IMG/VR virus record: IMGVR_UViG_3300004457_000312
Location: 1 to 30,353 of that record
DNA from: a virus
DNA: 30,353 nucleotides
Direction: 5' to 3' (one strand)
A program made the translations under genes and the position numbers. Every line of letters starts with the position of its first letter. Position 1 is the stretch's first letter. Shown here piece by piece: positions 10,020 through 19,395 of the stretch. The notes beneath the pieces are model-generated. The model was given only the letters and a program-made list of their open reading frames with translations. It did not search any database and had not been told where the DNA came from.

Positions 10020-13000
10020 ATGACTGAAACAATCATTTACCGAAAAAAGATTTATCCCTCAAAGAACACTTCATTGGGCGGTAATGCAACCGGTTATCCG
10101 CTTTCTGGTTTTTTAGCGATGCACTTTACCTATCCCGATCTTGAATACGGCGATGACATTACCACATGGCAATTTGGTTCGACTTCAAACAATTGGAAGC
10201 AAGGACTTCAAGTAATAATTAAAACCCCCTTTGCCGATTCAGGGGTGCATTTTACAACAGGCACTAATTTGTTGAACATAGATTTAGCGGCGGCGGCCAC
10301 TGCTTCTTCAATGTCGTTTGATTTAGGCACTGAAAGAGCAACTCGATATATTGCCGCCCAAATCAACGCTCATCAATCGCAACAAGTTTCAACCACAGGC
10401 GCAACAAAATTGCTAAAAGCCCGATATGTCCGAATGTCAAGTCGGCCTTCGTGGGATACTGATGCGCCGGTTCAAATTTCGGCAACTCAAATTGTAGTCA
10501 AATTTACCGAACACACTTTACTTGGTGGTCGCCATTTTGAGAGAGGCTATCCTTCTGATTTGCCCCAATCGGGAACAATTGTCGTTTTGGTGTCCGGCAC
10601 TGAAACCACTTACAATTATACCGCAATAAACGAGTATAACCAAAAAGGATATGCTATTTTGACTGTTTCGGGGTTGCCTTCTACATCAACTCCGGCTGTT
10701 CCGGCAAATTGGACTACGGCTAAAATTACTGGCGAGCCGGAAAAACACACTATTGTATTCTCATGGAATCGAAACAGAACGGGTGATGATGGCTCAACTG
10801 GTTCGGCTGATTCAAACACCGACATTTATTGGAGTCCAGCAAACATGGGGCCGGTGGTTCAAGGCGTTGGCGGCGTTCCTTTATGGAAATTGATTGCGAA
10901 GCCGATGGATGGTGGCAATATGGCTTTACCCTCGCCTAATCGAGTGTATAGAGGCGGAGGGGGCAAAGCAGGTGTCACCGAGGTAAGCGGGGGCGGTTAT
11001 TGTCGCTTCTCTATCGAAGGTCTAAATTCTTGTTATTCACCTGCTGTTCCTTCACCAGACTACAACATTACAGAAGCAACAATTGAAGGGATTGTCGAAC
11101 CGGGTCAAGCAATAGTCACCAATGACGATCCATTGCACATCGAGCCGCTTGAGTATGGTTCAACTATGCGGGCAAAAACATCAATTGTTCAGTATGAAAA
11201 TGGCTACACTTCAAATTTCAATAGCGTTGAAAATACAATTGGTTCTTCAGGCAATAAATTAGGTAATGCCAATGTTTTTCACGACGACAACACCAAGAAT
11301 AAAGGTTTGAGGTCTTCGGTTTCAAACCTCATGTATGCTCGACCGTTCCGTTTGACAGATACAATCAATACAAACACTGTTGAAGACATGTTAATCTCAA
11401 ATGAAGAAAAGGTCTTTGATGACATAGATGTTATTGACGATCAAGGCAATGTATTGATTTTACAAGGCGGTTCTCCATTTGGAACAGTGATTAAGGATTA
11501 TGCGATAACAACAAATCGTAAAAGAACCGATTCTACCGATGAAGCATTTGGCCCCTCGGCCCCCAATGGTTTGTTTGAACCAAATATGCAAATTCAATTG
11601 CCCGACGACAAAGAGATACCGGGTGAAATCTTTGTTCGCACAGGTCACGACAGGGTTCAAGCATGGTCGAATAAATCATGGGGCATGGGTGGCTTGGCGG
11701 CCCCCGACCCTCGACCGGCTGGTGTTCCTGAAGCAAATAATGAGCCGTCGCAATTTGATACGCATGATCGAATGCTAATTTTTCACTGTAAAAGAATCCG
11801 TCATGGTAGTGCAGAATTAGTTTCTGGCATTGAATACAATGCAAGCCTCGATTTAAACAGCCTGCCAAGCGGTAGCACCAGATTCTTTACAGCGCATAGG
11901 GCGAGCGACCATGCGGAACGGGGCGCGGTTCTAAATCAAACAACAAACGGCACATTAGCCGCCACTAAATATCCTCATCATCGAATTCGGTTTGGCCGCC
12001 AAGGTCATTCTTTCGTAAGCCCTGTGGGTCATCGAGGAACACCAATGGCGCATAGACGGCAATTGCATCGTTCATTTGGTTCATCTTATTCGCTTATGTT
12101 TGAAGCCAAAACCGAAAATAAGCACTTTGGTTTTGGTAATGGCGAATCCTCTAATTCGACTACTCGATTTAATTTAGACACCTTGGAAACAAAGGGCGTT
12201 GGTGGATATACAACAAACGCAGGTTCTTTTTCAGGAGATGGGTTGCCTACAACTGAACATCTTGTCGGATCTCGTTTGCATAATCATAAAGCCCATTATT
12301 CTTCAATAGCACCACGAACAAATTTAGATTATTTAATTGCGCCGGGACAAAAATACACTAAGGTTGCTGGTTCTCCCGAAAAGGTTTCTCAAGGAACATT
12401 GGTTGAAACCGGAATTAACAATGTAAAACGACCCACACATTTGACTTTGACCGATTCTTTGTCTTTGACAAATAGGGCAAACACAGCAAGCGAATTCATG
12501 GTAAATGGATTTTTATTGGGGAATCCTTCTATGATTGGCGGGAGGCCCGAACCCCCCACTGCTACTTATTTGACATCAACTGCGGCTTCTGTAAATCAAT
12601 GGTCTGTAAGAGGGGCGAATGAAGGCGTATTAGTGCCTCGGTCGGCAACAGAATTGGCAACAACTCCGCCATTGATATTACATGACCCCGATTCGCTTAA
12701 TATGGCGGCTGTTCCTATTTATGGCGGCTCATCATACACCGTTTCAGCACATACCGACATGGGGCTAATGAAAGACTCCGATACAAATACTGGCGCAACC
12801 CCCGACGCGTTCCTTTGCACATGGTTGGCCGAATACAGCCACCCTGCTCTTTTAGGAACCTCAAGAGAGCATTACCTTACATTCCGCTATCGAGAAGCGG
12901 GAATGCCAAGAGCAACAAATTACCCTGCAACAAACGGCTTGTTCTTGAGAAATTATTCTAATCAATCTACTGCTGGACTTGCTGTAAATGCAAAACCGTT

Positions 13001-16000
13001 TGAGATGCTTTATGTCAATCAGTGGAGACAGAATTATGGCTACAATGGTTTGAATGCCGCCGGTCATGGGAATATCGAAGGGATTCGTTCAGCAGGTGCA
13101 GTGTTGATGGGCCACACTGGTTTGGCTGAACCTGAAGGAACCATGCAAATTCTTGATTCGGTTGGGAATTTGTTTGGGACTGCCGCTATGAGAAAAACAA
13201 GAGGGGAGGGAATTGGTGACGGTTTAGATCCAAACCAAGACAGTGCGAGAGTCACTATTGATACCGACTCCGATGGAGTGGCTACAAGTAAAATCAATTA
13301 TTTGGTTAATCCCTCAACAGCAATCAACTATTCTCGACATTTGCCGGTTCGTGCGTGGGGGGCGAGAACAACCTCCGATGCACTTGACATGCTGGCAGGC
13401 ACACCCACCGAAACAACAGCAAGCATGGAGAGCGTATTTGGAAAGGGGCGTTTTGATGGAGGATTACATGATACAATGAATGATATTCCTAATGCTACAA
13501 CACATGGTTCTCAATGGATGACTCCTACGCAAAAAGCCATAAATGCCACTAAATCAACTCCAATTGGATTTGTATTCTCCGGCGAAACCGTTGAAGCAAA
13601 CAAGTTCATGGGGATTTCAAAAACAACAAACAAGCCGTTGTCGATTAGTGACGAACCGTTGGGGATAGGTCGCAAATTAAAATTAGAAACATTCGGAACA
13701 ACCACCCCTACTGCTCTTGCATCAGGTCATTGGGATTTGAAAGAACAAGAAGTGCGGCCATCAACATTACCGATTTCCGGCACTGTTCTTTGGCTTAAAG
13801 CGGGCGATTTAGATTTAAAGGATGGGGAGGCAATAACCGAATGGGCCGATTCAACCGGCAACGGTCGAACATTTGTTCAAGGCACTTCATCATCTCAACC
13901 TACATTTGTTGCATCCGATGGAGATTTTAACAGCCATCCTGTTGTTGATTGTGACGGTGGAGATCAATTAGTGATGGCGGCTTTTGATGCGGCTTTGAAT
14001 CCAAGCCAAATGACTATGTTTGTTGTAGCCGCATCAGACACAGATGGCAACAGTCATCAAGGTGTTATTGAATCTCGTTCAAGTTCACCTGTCGCAAGAT
14101 CGGGATACAATTTATACGCCAGATGGTCTGGTTCAAACCGTTGGTCGTTTTGGACTGGTTCAAACAGCGGTTGGACTCAAAGAGGTTCAACAACCGATTT
14201 AGCATTAAATCGAGCCGACATTGTATCGTGTATCATTAGTGGAGGCGACGGTGCGGGTGCAACTGCGACTACAACCCTGCGATTAAACGGAACGCAAGAA
14301 GCAACCGGAACGGCGGCTTTCTACAAATCAACGGCTGATGCGGTGGGGATTGGAAATGTCCCTTCATCGTTTTTCCTCAAAGGTCAAATAGGTGAAATAA
14401 TCATTTACGATAGGGCTTTATCGGCAACTGAAATTCAACATGTCGAAGCCTATTTGTCTTTGAAATACGACAAAACATTGCCAACCGCCCACGCATACTC
14501 TCAATCGGCTTTGAATATGATACCTCAAAACAAAGGAACCGATCCTTATGTTGATTTAGTGCAATTTACCGGTTCGCTCACATACAATCAAGAAGAGTCG
14601 CCAAATGCGTTCAAACAAGAATTGATTGCAGGCGCAGGTAGATTGGGACAAGCGGGCGAACACTATTCGCTCAAAGGTTCGGCTTTACACCAAAATGCGG
14701 CGGCAGTAGCAAACCATTCTTCCGATACGCATTATCCTATCACTGGTTGGGGTTTGAAAAACGCTTATGCCGCCGCACCTATCCCTCTTTCTGAAATATC
14801 CGATCACCGGCAAATACAGTCGAGAGGCGAGCCTCGGCTTGGAATGGTAATTGAAACCGAATCCGAAAGAAATGCGGCGAAAAGAACAGATTATCAAGTC
14901 ACAGGCACTAAATCAGTATCCTTGCATAGCGATTTAGCAATAGGGCAAATGTTCCCTGTATTGCCCGCATGGGGCAATAATACAAGTCGTCGGCATCAAG
15001 GTATGACAACTGGTGTTCGCTCAAATCCCGCCGCCGGATCTCTTTATACAACTCCTACCGTTGCTATGAGTCACGAATACCCCTATTGGTCGCCAGATGG
15101 GAATGCGGCGAAGGGGCCAATTACGGTTTCAAATGATACAGTGCGAGTCGATGCTCAAACGCATGGCATGGATTATTGGTCGGTGCGTGGTGCGGCTGAT
15201 ATGCCAGCGTGGGGCGGCGTGTATATTCTAAGAAAGACATATCTAAACCGTGTTGAAGAGTCTTTGAACAATGAATCCGTTCTTGACGGGGCTTTCGCTC
15301 AAGCGCCCCAGCCACAAAGAAAATACATTGATTATGTTGTTCGCTTGGTTCGACCATTGAAAATGTATGGTTGGGCTTCAAACCTACAAAGCGATGGTTG
15401 GGTTTTGGGGGCAAATGCCTCCACAGTCAATACCGGCGGATTAGGTTTTCAACCATTTACACGCGACAAGAGATACGGTGTTTTTGAGATAAACCAAGAT
15501 CGTGATTTAGGGGCGATTGATTTTTTGGCATCTTCAAGCGGTGCTTTGAAAATGGAATGGCCTGATGCAAACGACCAAACGGCTGTTTGGCACTTGATAC
15601 CCTCCGCAAACATGCTACAACACTTCAAATCCGATGCAAACCGAAAGCAACAGGGAGAGTTTATTCCGGCGGTAGAGGCTCGGTATTCTCAATCAACAGT
15701 ATCGGGTGGCAACGAAGTTTTGTATCAATCGGAATCGAGTTATGAGGTAGATGGAACGGGTAATGCTGGCGATTATGCCAAGAGGGATCAAGAGTTCAAA
15801 ATGCAACAACAAAAAACAATGCTTCGTGATTATCCTTCTGTTGTCGCTCTACAAACCTTTACTGGTGGCGGTGCAACATCTCGCACTTACCTCTTAGAAC
15901 AAACAGTAAGTCTCCCCTCTTCAGGAACACTTTCGGTAATTGGTAAAACCGGAAAATTGACCTACACAAGTGTTGATGGGCGGCTTTTGAAAGGCGTGAA

Positions 16001-17546
16001 CAACGAGATTACCTCATACGAACACGGAGATGTTTTGTTCCTAAACGATGGAACAGCAACAGCCCAAACCATTCAAAACAAAAGGTCATTTACGCCTTCA
16101 CTGCCTACTGCGCCTTCTTTAATTGATAACGCCGTTGTCTTGAACAAAATATCGGACTTCACTTGGAGAAATTGGGACAATGTGACAAATAAGGTGGCAA
16201 AAACAAATCTATCCTATCGTGGGCTACTTGAATACAGTCCAAGCGATTTCATAATGGGATCTCAAAGGCCGTTGCGATTGTTTGATGGCAAGGGCGGAGG
16301 CGTTGTCGAGGAATATATTCGTTCAAGCATAATCCAAGATAACATCGGAACCGAAAATGGGGAATTCCCGCCTTATTTAATTGATTCAAATGAAAAATTA
16401 TATCGGGTTTCTGGCATTGATGCTGAAACAAATGTAATCGCTATTAGGAACATTGATGGCGACTTAATCTCAAAAGAAATAGCAATTGGAGAGGTATTGA
16501 CGGGTCAATATGGTTTCATTGGACTTAGAACCTCCGATGCGGCTTTGAATTTGTTAAATGATTCGGCGGGAAACATCGCTGGATTTTTACCATATCCTTC
16601 AACAGACATAATCAAAAACCAAGGGGCAAAGTATTCAAATGAAATTGGCGCAAACCCTGTATTGAGCCTAATGAAACAACATAGTGGAGAGTATGTGGCT
16701 CGCAATATCAAAGGTTTAAACATTCTTGAAGTCATTAAGTCATTGACTGAAATGGATGGCAGGCAATTGGTCGTTGAAGAAAATGGTGCAATGATTTATT
16801 CTCGTAGCACCTTTAGAGAAACAAACATTCGTCTTGGTTTGGATAGCGGGGCGAGCGATATTCAAGTAAGTAAAATGTTTGATTCACCAAATCAAGTCGT
16901 GATTATAGGGGATATTGTTGCTGAAAACGAAAGAATTGAAGTGACAGTGAAGGATTTGGAAAAAATGAGATCCGCTTCAGGCTCAAGTCCAAATTCTAAT
17001 TTAGTAAGGGTTTTGAAGAAAGAAGTGCCGGGATTGAAAACAAATAAGGAAGCACTGCGAATCGCCAAGTCATTGTTAAGTCGGGCCGAAAATGGTGCGC
17101 CTTTGATTACAATAAATGGTTTGCTCAAAGCCTCATCAATCATTCCCGGCGACATGGTTAAAATTGATTTGCCGACTCATGGAATCCGAGGCACATTCGC
17201 CGTCTTTGAAGCAACTCATTATCAATCTCTTGGGACTACCGATTTAATTATCGCTCAATATGAAAAAGGAATTGAAGGACTACTTTCGGACATTCAAGTG
17301 GCAACAGGCAAAAAAGACAATAGCAAGAGAAAGGCAAAGGAATCCAATGAATTAAATGAGATTTCTTTAAGTGGTTCAGTCAAAATAATCGCTGTCGCCA
17401 AAATGTATATTCGCACCAACAACAAGCAAAATTTCATCATTGGGGCTAAATATGACGGCGGTTTAGGTCGGATTGGTGTTGCCGATAACAATAAGAAAGC
17501 AAAGCCTCTCGGCAATAGTAAGAGCCGGTTCTTTGAGGTGAAATGA
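10020..17546 (+). CDS. Giant tail protein with LamG-like domain and baseplate-hub-like C-terminus
   Basis: A 2508-residue protein, the largest in the window. Residues of about 1255-1483 form a concanavalin/LamG-like domain, running from VLWLKAGDLDLKDGEAITEW to GEIIIYDRALSATEIQHVEA. The C-terminal region, about residues 2230-2425, resembles the hub proteins of contractile and siphovirus tails (gp27/gpD-like). It has ILEVIKSLTEMDGRQLVVEE, then NKEALRIAKSLLSRAENG, then ASSIIPGDMVKIDLP, typical of the repeated hub beta-domain. The protein may therefore combine tail hub and adhesin functions. The start is ATG 10020, two bases after the upstream stop, with GGGA about 11 bases upstream. An in-frame ATG at 9933 would overlap the previous gene by 85 bp and is unlikely. 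A short basic tail (KKDNSKRKAKE) follows the hub region. Confidence 0.75.
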   Translation: MTETIIYRKKIYPSKNTSLGGNATGYPLSGFLAMHFTYPDLEYGDDITTWQFGSTSNNWKQGLQVIIKTPFADSGVHFTTGTNLLNIDLAAAATASSMSFDLGTERATRYIAAQINAHQSQQVSTTGATKLLKARYVRMSSRPSWDTDAPVQISATQIVVKFTEHTLLGGRHFERGYPSDLPQSGTIVVLVSGTETTYNYTAINEYNQKGYAILTVSGLPSTSTPAVPANWTTAKITGEPEKHTIVFSWNRNRTGDDGSTGSADSNTDIYWSPANMGPVVQGVGGVPLWKLIAKPMDGGNMALPSPNRVYRGGGGKAGVTEVSGGGYCRFSIEGLNSCYSPAVPSPDYNITEATIEGIVEPGQAIVTNDDPLHIEPLEYGSTMRAKTSIVQYENGYTSNFNSVENTIGSSGNKLGNANVFHDDNTKNKGLRSSVSNLMYARPFRLTDTINTNTVEDMLISNEEKVFDDIDVIDDQGNVLILQGGSPFGTVIKDYAITTNRKRTDSTDEAFGPSAPNGLFEPNMQIQLPDDKEIPGEIFVRTGHDRVQAWSNKSWGMGGLAAPDPRPAGVPEANNEPSQFDTHDRMLIFHCKRIRHGSAELVSGIEYNASLDLNSLPSGSTRFFTAHRASDHAERGAVLNQTTNGTLAATKYPHHRIRFGRQGHSFVSPVGHRGTPMAHRRQLHRSFGSSYSLMFEAKTENKHFGFGNGESSNSTTRFNLDTLETKGVGGYTTNAGSFSGDGLPTTEHLVGSRLHNHKAHYSSIAPRTNLDYLIAPGQKYTKVAGSPEKVSQGTLVETGINNVKRPTHLTLTDSLSLTNRANTASEFMVNGFLLGNPSMIGGRPEPPTATYLTSTAASVNQWSVRGANEGVLVPRSATELATTPPLILHDPDSLNMAAVPIYGGSSYTVSAHTDMGLMKDSDTNTGATPDAFLCTWLAEYSHPALLGTSREHYLTFRYREAGMPRATNYPATNGLFLRNYSNQSTAGLAVNAKPFEMLYVNQWRQNYGYNGLNAAGHGNIEGIRSAGAVLMGHTGLAEPEGTMQILDSVGNLFGTAAMRKTRGEGIGDGLDPNQDSARVTIDTDSDGVATSKINYLVNPSTAINYSRHLPVRAWGARTTSDALDMLAGTPTETTASMESVFGKGRFDGGLHDTMNDIPNATTHGSQWMTPTQKAINATKSTPIGFVFSGETVEANKFMGISKTTNKPLSISDEPLGIGRKLKLETFGTTTPTALASGHWDLKEQEVRPSTLPISGTVLWLKAGDLDLKDGEAITEWADSTGNGRTFVQGTSSSQPTFVASDGDFNSHPVVDCDGGDQLVMAAFDAALNPSQMTMFVVAASDTDGNSHQGVIESRSSSPVARSGYNLYARWSGSNRWSFWTGSNSGWTQRGSTTDLALNRADIVSCIISGGDGAGATATTTLRLNGTQEATGTAAFYKSTADAVGIGNVPSSFFLKGQIGEIIIYDRALSATEIQHVEAYLSLKYDKTLPTAHAYSQSALNMIPQNKGTDPYVDLVQFTGSLTYNQEESPNAFKQELIAGAGRLGQAGEHYSLKGSALHQNAAAVANHSSDTHYPITGWGLKNAYAAAPIPLSEISDHRQIQSRGEPRLGMVIETESERNAAKRTDYQVTGTKSVSLHSDLAIGQMFPVLPAWGNNTSRRHQGMTTGVRSNPAAGSLYTTPTVAMSHEYPYWSPDGNAAKGPITVSNDTVRVDAQTHGMDYWSVRGAADMPAWGGVYILRKTYLNRVEESLNNESVLDGAFAQAPQPQRKYIDYVVRLVRPLKMYGWASNLQSDGWVLGANASTVNTGGLGFQPFTRDKRYGVFEINQDRDLGAIDFLASSSGALKMEWPDANDQTAVWHLIPSANMLQHFKSDANRKQQGEFIPAVEARYSQSTVSGGNEVLYQSESSYEVDGTGNAGDYAKRDQEFKMQQQKTMLRDYPSVVALQTFTGGGATSRTYLLEQTVSLPSSGTLSVIGKTGKLTYTSVDGRLLKGVNNEITSYEHGDVLFLNDGTATAQTIQNKRSFTPSLPTAPSLIDNAVVLNKISDFTWRNWDNVTNKVAKTNLSYRGLLEYSPSDFIMGSQRPLRLFDGKGGGVVEEYIRSSIIQDNIGTENGEFPPYLIDSNEKLYRVSGIDAETNVIAIRNIDGDLISKEIAIGEVLTGQYGFIGLRTSDAALNLLNDSAGNIAGFLPYPSTDIIKNQGAKYSNEIGANPVLSLMKQHSGEYVARNIKGLNILEVIKSLTEMDGRQLVVEENGAMIYSRSTFRETNIRLGLDSGASDIQVSKMFDSPNQVVIIGDIVAENERIEVTVKDLEKMRSASGSSPNSNLVRVLKKEVPGLKTNKEALRIAKSLLSRAENGAPLITINGLLKASSIIPGDMVKIDLPTHGIRGTFAVFEATHYQSLGTTDLIIAQYEKGIEGLLSDIQVATGKKDNSKRKAKESNELNEISLSGSVKIIAVAKMYIRTNNKQNFIIGAKYDGGLGRIGVADNNKKAKPLGNSKSRFFEVK

Positions 17547-17888
17547 ATGCCAATTTTAGATTCAATTAAAGCCGCTTTAACCGACCACCTGCAAACATTG
17601 ATTTCAGGTGTAAGCCTTGGCTCATCCGGTGGCAATTCTTCATCGAGAGATGCGGGCGTTGGCAACGGCCAATTATCAGTCACCCCTGAAGTCACACGGA
17701 TTGATGATCGAACCATTGCGGTCACTGCTCTATTCGATACTCAACAAATCGCTTCTTCTGAAATAATGGAATTAGCAATACACGGCGACACCTCCTTAGA
17801 CACGCCAGCGTTTCGTTCAACCTTTTTACCGATTACAAAGGACTCAAATACCGAGGTTCGCATTGATGTTTTAATGGAGGTGCGATAA
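17547..17888 (+). CDS. Small tail/baseplate protein, unknown family
   Basis: A 113-residue protein of unknown family. By position, after the hub-like protein and before a fibre-like protein, it is probably a baseplate or tail-tip part. An N-terminal helix (DSIKAALTDHLQTLIS) is followed by a Gly/Ser-rich linker. A predicted beta-rich half follows, ending with FLPITKDSNTEVRIDVLMEV. No cysteine cluster, transmembrane segment or catalytic motif is seen. Start ATG 17547 directly follows the upstream TGA, with GAGGTG at 17535-17540 at ideal distance. The stop overlaps the next start by one base (TAATG). Confidence 0.7.
   Translation: MPILDSIKAALTDHLQTLISGVSLGSSGGNSSSRDAGVGNGQLSVTPEVTRIDDRTIAVTALFDTQQIASSEIMELAIHGDTSLDTPAFRSTFLPITKDSNTEVRIDVLMEVR
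17876..17882 (+). promoter_or_regulatory. Strong ribosome binding site before the fibre-like gene
   Basis: GGAGGTG lies five bases before ATG 17888. It is the best Shine-Dalgarno match in the window and suggests high expression of the fibre-like protein. Confidence 0.6.
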
Positions 17889-19039
17889 TGGGTAATACAA
17901 ACCTTGCCGAAGGACACTTGAAGACCGCTACTGGCGTGTCATACCAAGCAGACGGTTTGAGAGACACCGATGTTTTAACAAGCCCCACATTGACTAATTT
18001 TGTCGAAAGAGGATTCTTGAACGGCATTGTTCCTGTGACAATGAGTGCTTACAATAACACTGCCAGAAATGATGCGAATACCGGCAATTGCGTGGTTCGT
18101 TTAGTCGGCTCGCTTGGCTCGGCAAATCAAGTAATTGTTGATGCTGGAACCGTTTGTTTAGATGGCATGTTTTATTCCGTATCTCAAACGACATATACCG
18201 TTTCATCCAACACTGCCAATCTCGACAGCACCCATTCGGGTTCGGCAATCTCTAATCCATCAGGTGCAAACGAAGAAGCAATAATGCTCGTCTATATCGA
18301 TCCAACTAAAAATAACAACATTGGTTTGATTTACGGGTCGTTTGTAGATACTGCTTCGGGGCTATTTCCTTCATCTCCCTCGGCACATCTAAATCAGCAA
18401 TCAATTGTTTTAGCATCCATCCGTGTCGGAAAGGGTTCAACCGCAGTAGTAATTGTTGGTGTTGAAGACAAAAGAGTATTCTTTAGACCCGGCCCTTATC
18501 CTTTAGCAAAACAAATTCATTCAAATGGCTCGGCGGCGCATATCCGCAACGATCACATTGCTGGATTCAATGCGGCTAATTTGCCTATCACTGGTTTAGG
18601 CCACCTTTACGCTCGCGACCCTGCTGGATTTCACGGTGGAGTCGAACATGGTTCAGGGCAAACACATTTGTTCTTTCAAGGAGATCAAGGCAGTGGAACA
18701 TTGGCTGGTGGCGGAGGTTCATATCAATTGACACCTGTTCACCGCACTTCTCGGTGGGAGGGAACCTATTCGTCATTAACAGCAGGCAAAATTGTTTATG
18801 GCTCTACAATTCTTTTCGCCCCTCTTCGCAGTGAAGAAGCAGGGCAACCGGGATATTTGGTGAACATTCAAATGTATGCAAACACTACTGGCGGCCTATC
18901 GAGGACATTGATTCAAGGAGTCGATTATACGGTCGCCGCCGATAAAATCACTATTGCGGCCCCTTCTGGTTGGGCCACTGCCGCACCCTCTTTGACTCAT
19001 ATTCACTTAACTTATGTTCATTCGTGCCACCACGCATGA
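17888..19039 (+). CDS. Tail fibre-like protein with His-rich C-terminal tip
   Basis: A 383-residue probable fibre or receptor-binding protein. The N-terminal region is beta-rich. Residues of about 80-105 (QVIVDAGTVCLDGMFYSVSQ) resemble the 'coated by its own value' repeats of baseplate and fibre proteins. A short His-containing stretch around residues 233-260 (HLYARDPAGFHGGVEHGSG) is followed by a terminal globular part. The last residues read THIHLTYVHSCHHA, with an HxH pair and a closing HSCHH. HxH motifs coordinate metal ions in some trimeric phage fibre tips, so a metal-bound tip is possible here. That is inference, not shown. The gene overlaps its upstream neighbour by one base and ends 9 bp before a small zinc-ribbon gene. 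Confidence 0.65.
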   Translation: MGNTNLAEGHLKTATGVSYQADGLRDTDVLTSPTLTNFVERGFLNGIVPVTMSAYNNTARNDANTGNCVVRLVGSLGSANQVIVDAGTVCLDGMFYSVSQTTYTVSSNTANLDSTHSGSAISNPSGANEEAIMLVYIDPTKNNNIGLIYGSFVDTASGLFPSSPSAHLNQQSIVLASIRVGKGSTAVVIVGVEDKRVFFRPGPYPLAKQIHSNGSAAHIRNDHIAGFNAANLPITGLGHLYARDPAGFHGGVEHGSGQTHLFFQGDQGSGTLAGGGGSYQLTPVHRTSRWEGTYSSLTAGKIVYGSTILFAPLRSEEAGQPGYLVNIQMYANTTGGLSRTLIQGVDYTVAADKITIAAPSGWATAAPSLTHIHLTYVHSCHHA

Positions 19040-19043
19040 GGTG
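19038..19043 (+). promoter_or_regulatory. Ribosome binding site supporting a TTG start at 19049
   Basis: GAGGTG is spaced five bases from TTG 19049 and overlaps the stop codon of the fibre-like gene. It justifies the unusual start codon. Confidence 0.55.
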
Positions 19044-19048
19044 TTTGA

Positions 19049-19264
19049 TTGATTAAAAAATACCGAAACAAAATCTCTCAAACATGCCCTTCATGTGAAA
19101 CAAATGTTTTGGCAATTAGAATCAATGGGTTTTATGCGGGCAATCGCGACCGAGTTTTTTTATGGCAGTGTCCTTTATGCGACAATATATGGGAAGGCGC
19201 ACGACCGAGGCTAAAAACCGATATGATCTCCACTATACTCGTTTCAAGCACAACATTAGAATAA
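19049..19264 (+). CDS. Small zinc-ribbon protein
   Basis: A 71-residue protein with two CPxC knuckles (TCPSCE near residue 13 and QCPLCDNIWEG near residue 45), the arrangement of a zinc ribbon. The second knuckle followed by N-x-W is typical of zinc ribbons related to transcription-factor or DNA-binding proteins. Function is unknown. The start is TTG 19049, supported by a good GAGGTG. The stop lies 2 bp before the next small gene, so the two are likely translated together. It opens a run of cysteine-rich accessory genes between the tail module and the methyltransferase. Confidence 0.65.
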   Translation: MIKKYRNKISQTCPSCETNVLAIRINGFYAGNRDRVFLWQCPLCDNIWEGARPRLKTDMISTILVSSTTLE

Positions 19265-19266
19265 AA

Positions 19267-19386
19267 ATGCCCGCAAGCATTAGATATAAGACAGTATGTA
19301 GGCGGTGCAAGAAGGCACAGGCTCATTCGTCAAAATGCACTACTTGTTTAATCGAAGATGCTTTAAAATGGACTAAACCTTATTGA
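19267..19386 (+). CDS. Very small zinc-finger-like protein (39 residues)
   Basis: A 39-residue protein with CRRCKKAQAHSSKCTTC, a CxxC-x8-CxxC pattern that could hold one zinc ion. The rest is short and basic. ATG 19267 follows the previous stop by only 2 bp and lacks its own ribosome binding site, so translational coupling is likely. A longer in-frame version from 19162 would overlap the upstream zinc-ribbon gene by about 100 bp and is less likely. Function unknown. Confidence 0.55.
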   Translation: MPASIRYKTVCRRCKKAQAHSSKCTTCLIEDALKWTKPY

Positions 19387-19395
19387 GATGAAATT

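Noticed and set aside
11533-11868. 111-residue open frame on the - strand
   Set aside because: Fully inside the giant hub/fibre gene on the other strand. Its cysteines and histidines do not form a motif.
17294-17725. 143-residue open frame on the - strand
   Set aside because: It is antisense across the junction of two well-supported tail genes. Its product is a low-complexity hydrophobic sequence with no motif or ribosome binding site.
19162-19386. Longer 74-residue version of the small zinc-finger-like gene
   Set aside because: It overlaps the zinc-ribbon gene by about 100 bp. The ATG at 19267, 2 bp after that gene's stop, is a better start.
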